From Datisca glomerata (lineage: Eukaryota > Streptophyta > Magnoliopsida > Cucurbitales > Datiscaceae), in NCBI GenBank assembly GCA_003255025.1, contig QANY01009387.1, positions 1,178,001 through 1,242,000 on the forward strand: DNA of 64,000 bases, read 5' to 3'. The notes under the pieces were generated by a model that did no database searches, was not told where the DNA came from, and was given only the letters and a program-made list of their open reading frames with translations. Positions within the stretch are counted from its first letter, which is position 1. Each line of letters starts with the position of its first letter. Position numbers and translations under genes: made by a program. Shown here piece by piece: positions 58,830 to 64,000 of this stretch.

Positions 58830-59572
58830 TTGAGGTATGACATCATCTATTAATTATAACAAGGGCAATCGATTTCAAAACCTCCAATTTTTTATGGAAT
58901 AGATTACAACTTTTGAAAAATTAGAATGGGAATTTTTATTCAATCTCTTGATTATAGTTTGTGAAAAATGATCAAATATGGTCTTTACATGCTTAAGTCA
59001 TGAGATTTGATCAATAATGACAAAATTAAATTATCTTTAAATGCTCAAGCGATACATGTCTTATATTATGCCTTAAGTATAAATGAATATAATTGTATTT
59101 ATATGTGTGAATCTGCAAAAGACATTTAGTATGTATTAAAAATCACACATGAGGTTAAAGAATCTAAGATTGATATTCTCATTCATGAGTATGTAATGTT
59201 TAAGATGTGTGAAATTGAAAGTATTGAAAACATGTTTGTACGTTTCAATAGTAATGTAAATTCTCTTAACGCTCTTGATAAGACATCTACTAATAGTTTT
59301 GGTCAGTAAAGTTCTTAGGTCATTATCAATGTCGTGGGAGAACAAGACAATTGTTATTCAAGAAGTGAAAGATCGTAAGACGCTTTCACTTGAAGAACTC
59401 ATGGAATCATTGATGACTCATGAAATGGAGTACATGGAAGATGAGGTGGACTACGTAAAAGGAGAAAATCTATTATTTAAAGTCACATCCATTGAGAGTG
59501 AAAGTGAAGATGAAGATGAAAATTTAATGTATTTCACAAATAAGCTTCGAAAGCTACTCACTAAGAGATGAT
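58830..59572 (+). pseudogene. Copia gag (UBN2-type) remnant
   Basis: The reading starts near MTSSINYNKGNRFQNLQFFM and shows gag/UBN2 motifs: CESAKDI, HEVKESKIDILIHEYVMFKM, NMFVRFNSNVNSLNALDKT, and, in another frame from 59290, VLRSLSMSWENKTIVIQEVK and LSLEELMESLMTHEMEYMED. At least four stops or frameshifts interrupt it. The zinc knuckle is not seen. G-rich purine tracts recur downstream at about 59790, 59890, 59945 and 60078. Confidence 0.8.
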
Positions 59573-60088
59573 GCATTACAAAGAAGAAACTTAAGGAAAA
59601 GAGGAGCCCGACTGCAAATGAACATAAAAAGTACATATGTGCATAATGGCACACGTAGAAAAGGTTAGTAAGCTCAACCTTCCTAATAATCTTGATTTTC
59701 GAGAAATCACGTGAATTTATTTATTTTTATTATTTTTTGTATGCATTTTAAAAAATGAAATATTTTTATTTAAAAAAATGCATACAGTGAGGGGGAGATT
59801 TTTCAAAATTTGACATTTTGAATTCATTTTGATGATTTCAAAGGGAGATAATTAACTACGAAATGAAGAGAATCTTTTATTCATATTGTGAAAGGGGGAG
59901 TATTTTTAAACAAATGGCATGTTTTTATTCTTTTTATGATTTCAAAGGGGGAGAAATATTGTTAACTGCAAAAGGGAGAGAATTTTAAAAATTTGAAATT
60001 TTAGAAATATCATTGCATATGCGTACGAAAAATTTATAGCTAATATGTTTTTGTAATAAATTGTTTGTCATCATAAAAAAGGGGGAGG

Positions 60089-61283
60089 TTGTTAACCTTA
60101 GTCAAGTTGACAATTTTGATGATGACAAATAATATGTTGACTAATATTTTAATCAAGAGTACAAAAATTTAGTACGGAAAATATTGCAAGGGCATGAAAA
60201 TTAGGAATCACGAAGACAATTATTTTATTTTCATATATTTTTTATCTTTAGGAGCCCATTCACTTCATTTACATTTTAATGGCTCAAAAATAAATTAGGA
60301 TATCAAACTCTATTTATCCTTATCTCATAAGATGCTACCATATTCCCATAACCAAACGTTAAATTGATCTTTATGGCAATACTCAAATTGAGGTTTAACC
60401 CATATATTTTATCAAGATAAATTCATGTTTTATTTTGGGAAAAATGTGTAAAAGTGAACCTAGACGTGAAATTGCCTTAAGACAGGCCAACCTGTCTTCT
60501 AGAAGGGACTGAGCTCTCTTGGACAAGTTTAACCTGACTAGAAAAATAGGTCGGACCCTTCCTTAATTTTCCTTATTTTGTGTGGAGACTAACCTAAGCT
60601 AGACAAATGGTCAGACCCTCTTTGATCTTGTTCACGCCTATATAAAGCCTTTCCTTCATCATTCTTTTCACACACTCCAAGTTATCATCCTCTATCTCTC
60701 TTTTGAGCATTTCTCCTTCTTAGAAAATATTTTTAAGCCTTAATATGCAAATATTTTAGAGTGAGTAATATTATTTTTGTTGAGCATATACGAGAGATTC
60801 GACTCTTGAGAGAATACTATTTGTAAGAGATTTGTGGATCTCAGTGAGCTTCATTGTCAAGGTCTGATTGGTACAACAAACTAATAGGGATTGTAAAAGG
60901 TTAGGTCTTCACCCTTAAGAAGATCGGNNNNNNNNNNNNNNNNNNGGGGGGGGGGGGGGGGGGGGGGGGAATCTTCAAGGGGGATCCTTGGAGCATGAAT
61001 GTAGGGATATATTTTCCTGAACCACGTAAAAATACCATGTGTCGTATCTCTCTCTTCTCTTCTCTCTTTATATTTACATGCACTATATTTCTAATATTTA
61101 ATTTCTTACACATTTAGTTCTCGCACTTTAATATTTCACATTTATTATAATTGACTTATTATAATTGCTTGATCATTTATTTATAGCAATTAATATTTAT
61201 TTTGAGCAATTAAATTTTCAAGTTTTAAAATCTTCCTTTTTGATTTTTTCTCTTAATAAATGAATGCCATATCGATCCAACAA
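60089..61283 (+). repeat. Right LTR of the nested element
   Basis: Starts TGTTAACC after the polypurine tract and ends ...GATCCAACA. It contains the sequencing gap and the G-run at 60928-60969, which have no counterpart in the left LTR. Confidence 0.85.
60928..60969. other. Assembly gap (18 N) and 24-base G-run
   Basis: Eighteen N are followed directly by 24 G. The left LTR at the equivalent place (after AAGAAGATCG, about 58490) reads ordinary mixed sequence with no G-run, so the G homopolymer is most likely a sequencing or gap-filling artefact. Confidence 0.85.
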
Positions 61284-61319
61284 TGATCACATATTTCACT
61301 TCGATATCTGAAATTTTGA

Positions 61320-62490
61320 AGGTACTATTGAGGAGAGACCAGCTCCCATTTCAGCATTAGGGTCTATAATTTATTAACAAGTACATGATATAAATGTCGT
61401 ATTTGAAAAGGAAGTGATTGGTAAAAAAGAAGAGAAGTTGGTGTCAATATTGGGTAAAAAGAGTATATTTTTTTAACTTTCTAATTGGGAGTTTAATCGT
61501 ATACGTCATAACATTGATGTGATGCATGTTGAAAAAATGTATGTTGAAAATAATGCATGTGATAACATTATTGGGACACGTCTAAATGATCAATGGAAGT
61601 TGAAAGATAATTTAAATTCACTTGTAGACCTTTGTGAACTAAATGTATTGCTCCATCTTCATTTGAAAGTCGATAAAAAAGTATACATTACCGCCTGCTT
61701 CCTTACAATGTCAGCCGAAGAGAAAAGTACGTTTTGCCATGTATTGAAAAACATCAGAGTTCCTATTGGATATGCCTTAAATATGTCTCGTTGTATTGAT
61801 ACAAAAAATCACAAAATTCAAGGTCTTAAAAATCATGATTCTCACATCATCATGGAGCATTTTCTACCGATCGTGCTAAGAGGGTCATTATCGCCAAATG
61901 TGAATTTAGTTTTATTTGAATTGAGTTGGTTCTTTAAAGAATTGTGCTCGACAAATCTTCGAAACGATGTGGTTGATAAACTTCAGGCTCGTATTATCAT
62001 CATGCTTTGTCAAATGGAATAGATATTTCCTCTAGCATTCTTCACCATCATGGTCTATTTGGTAGTTATTTGGCTTCTAAGATAAAAATTGTAGGACCTG
62101 TCCACTATAGATGGATGTACCCAATTGAAAGGTAACATTAACATAATATATTTTACAATTCAATTATATGATTTTGTGTAATGATTTTCTTAGTATGGGT
62201 TGCTTGTATTCTTTTAGGTATTTGGGTAAACTAAAATCTTATGTGCGTAATAGAGTTCGTTCCGAAGGTTCAATTGTTGAGGCTTATATTATGGATGAGT
62301 GTACAATATTTTGTTCAAGATATTTAGATGGAGTGGAAACAAAATTTAACCGACCTACGAGGAATAATGATTTTATAGATGAGAAAGCAAAACAAAATGC
62401 TTCTCTCTTCCCTATTTTAGATCGACCAACAAAGAATGTAACAAATGATGTGCTTGGTAGCACCACATTAACACAAGCACATTGACTTAT
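61320..62490 (+). pseudogene. CACTA TNP2-like C-terminal region, in pieces
   Basis: Plus-strand pieces match the conserved C-terminal part of plant CACTA TNP2 proteins (DUF4218-type). Around 61440-61640 lie KKSIFF, MHVEKMYVENNACDNIIGTR. In 61519-62022 are YITACFLTMSAEEKSTFCHV, NIRVPIGYALNMSRC and LVLFELSWFFKELCSTNLR. In 62100-62340 are YRWMYPIER and, after a small gap or intron, YLGKLKSYVRNRVRSEGSIV and MDECTIFCSRYLDG. Stops near 61470 and 62020 separate the readings. The upstream DDE part of the transposase is missing. Confidence 0.85.
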
Positions 62491-62779
62491 GTTGTTTAAT
62501 TACGAGTTAGGTGATCCATTCCATAAGTAAGTCTCAAATATATAATTTGGATACTTTTACATCATTTTTTTAGGTTGCCACTTTAGTATGTTACTAATAT
62601 TACTCTATCTAAAATACTTGCAGAGAAATTACGGACAATAATAAAAGATACACCGTAGTCGTCGACCTTCCATAATGAAGTCGAACGTGAACTTCATGAC
62701 ATATTTCTTGATTAGTTTACATATAAAGTAATGTACTTATTAATCATTCAATATATGTTGATTATTATGTTTTTATGAA

Positions 62780-63437
62780 TTGATAACCAAAATAGGAAAT
62801 AATACGTCAGAAGAGTTGAGATGGTTAGCTTGAGGTCCAAACATTTTGGTGAAGAAGTATGATAGATACAATGTTAATGGATTTCTTTTTCGTATAAAGG
62901 AAAGTGATAGCCTTCGTAAGCCTCAAAATAGTGGAGTCATGATAACATCAGATATGACAAGTTATGTAAATGCATGAGATAGAGATGACTTACTATTGGA
63001 TTCTCAAAGGTATCATTGAGACGAATTATTATGAGAAATGATTTTATTAAAATGTGATTGGATTGACCCTACCAACGGTGTTGGGCAAAAGTCTAATCGA
63101 TATGGGTTTACGCTGGTTAGTTTTTCATGTGACTCATACCGGAGAGCATTTAAAGCACGAGCCATTTACCTTTGCAACACAAGCACATTTAATATATTAT
63201 GTTGTGGATCCAAATGATAAATTTTGGCATGTAGATGTCCATACAAAACCTAGAGTTTTGTATGACATGGGAGTATTAGAGCTGAAAAGTAACATTGAAA
63301 TTCATCATAACGATGAAGTTCTCAATGAACAAAATCTAGAAGATGGTAACTTAGTTCAAGTAGATGTTGATAGTTTGACTTTTGAAGACATGGCATATGA
63401 TTACAATAGTGATCATGATAGCAACATTTTTTATTAA
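62780..63437 (+). pseudogene. DUF4216 region of the CACTA protein, frameshifted
   Basis: At 63055-63120 one frame reads CDWIDPTNGVGQKSNRYGFT, and from about 63150 another frame continues with FATQAHLIYYVVDPNDKFWH and PRVLYDMGVLELKSNIEI. Together they form the DUF4216 domain found at the C-terminus of TNP2-type proteins, broken by a frameshift between 63120 and 63170. An acidic tail follows and ends at 63437. The stretch before it (62780-63040) shows weaker readings of the same protein with stops. Confidence 0.75.
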
Positions 63438-63754
63438 TGTGATTGAATGTTTCATAAAGAGGTAACTTTTTATATTTTTTAAGTTATAAAAATATACCAG
63501 TAAATTATCAGATATAGTCATAATATATTAACATGTGCAAGACTACACCATGAGATTGCTAAGACGTCAATTAGCATGTTCAAATACTCGATTGGATACT
63601 GACTCTTGTACTGAATTTGGAGGATCAAATCCAATTCATGATATAGATATGGAAACAGAAGGCTTGTTCGCTTTTGTTCAAGCTAATTAGATAAAATAAT
63701 GTTCATTTAATTATTGTAATGTTATTAAATGTTTTGTTAAATATGACTATCTCA

Positions 63755-64000
63755 ATGGCGTATGCGTGGACGGACACGATGGTCATCTATTTGGGTTAGA
63801 TCAAGCGATCATAGAATACATGTGGCTTTCAATGAGGATGGTCAGGCCATTGGTGACAATAAAGATAGTTTTGCGGTGTCGTTGCTAGATCACACAATAT
63901 TTTACCCATATAGTATGATTTGAGGCATGTGTGAAATTATCATAAAGATCAAGTGTGGGACATAGTGAATGTATGGATACTAATTAATATTGTTAATGAT
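63755..64000 (+). pseudogene. Start of the second CACTA product (TNP1/Transposase_24-like), cut by window end
   Basis: From about 63760 the plus-strand reading gives RGRTRWSSIWVRSSDHRIHV followed by AFNEDGQAIGDNKDSFAVSL, like the plant CACTA second protein (a basic RGxTR motif, then ...FNExGQPIG). A stop (TGA) follows at 63920. An upstream piece (63540-63690) may be its preceding exon. The end is not in the window. Confidence 0.55.

Larger units (their letters stand above)
57678..61283 (+). mobile_element. Gag-only copia-like LTR element nested in the CACTA gene
   Basis: Two long similar segments, 57678-58788 and 60089-61283, flank about 1.3 kb with a gag remnant. The right LTR starts TGTTAACCTTAGTCAAGTTG directly after a AAAAAAGGGGGAGG polypurine tract. 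The left LTR lacks its first 40-50 bp and begins within the matching TGATGTCAAATAAT. After the left LTR an ATTGATATCATAGC sequence resembles a degenerate initiator-Met primer site. ATGAT occurs at both outer borders and could be a target duplication, though on the left it also matches LTR sequence. No pol is present, so it is a TR-GAG-like, non-autonomous element. Confidence 0.75.
56790..64000 (+). mobile_element. CACTA (En/Spm) element, decayed, running past the window end
   Basis: The left end is CACTACAACAAGAATCTTGT and is followed over 300 bp by subterminal repeats of the type GACGGTT / AACCGTCGCAA in both orientations. Inside, on the plus strand, are an N-terminal transposase-associated domain (57334-57677), the C-terminal TNP2 region (about 61320-62490), a DUF4216 region (63054-63437) and a second-product region (about 63760-64000). 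The central DDE transposase region is missing, and a copia-like element sits between the N- and C-terminal parts. The right end is outside the window. Confidence 0.85.

Noticed and set aside
60901..61113. Proline-run protein on the minus strand
   Set aside because: It is produced by the G-run beside the N gap, which is probably an artefact.

Overview
The window is nuclear DNA of a flowering plant, most likely a eudicot. It is AT-rich, its genes have GT-AG introns, its gene families are plant-specific (type-B response regulator, CYP71-type P450, HHL1, BAHD acyltransferase), and most of the rest is plant transposons. The species cannot be fixed from the sequence alone.

Four host genes look intact. 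From left to right they are: a type-B cytokinin response regulator (5384-8760, +, five exons, 576 aa); a CYP71-clan cytochrome P450 (21277-23404, +, two exons, 530 aa); the chloroplast photosystem II repair factor HHL1 (24044-26198, -, five exons, 229 aa), which converges on the P450; and a clade III-like BAHD acyltransferase (46548-47945, +, two exons, 437 aa). All exon junctions were read by eye from splice sites and family conservation.

The remainder is mobile or decayed DNA. Positions 1-3870 hold a broken caulimovirid-like endogenous pararetrovirus. Positions 9.4-17.5 kb are a Mutator-like element with a decayed transposase converging on a DUF1985-type gene. A small foldback MITE and a LINE-type fragment follow. 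Positions 27.35-29.25 kb are a long-inverted-repeat (foldback, Mutator-like) element filled with palindromic repeats, followed by an unrelated repeat array. Positions 30.6-44.1 kb are nested and serial LTR retrotransposon remains, including one structurally complete but gene-less 5 kb element (39106-44092). Positions 51235-55604 are a non-autonomous CACTA element. A second CACTA element starts at 56790, runs off the window, and is split by a gag-only copia-like element (about 57678-61283).

The most interesting locus is the CACTA element at 51235-55604. It has CACTA-type ends and a 3-bp target duplication, and it carries exon-intron fragments of two 26S proteasome subunit genes: RPN1 (about 52262-53365) and RPT1 (53567-53645). 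The RPN1 copy has four premature stops, each explicable as a C-to-T change in a CpG or CHG context, which suggests decay of a methylated, silenced copy. Second in interest is the 1.9 kb foldback element, whose near-palindromic array should fold into long hairpins and could be a small-RNA source.
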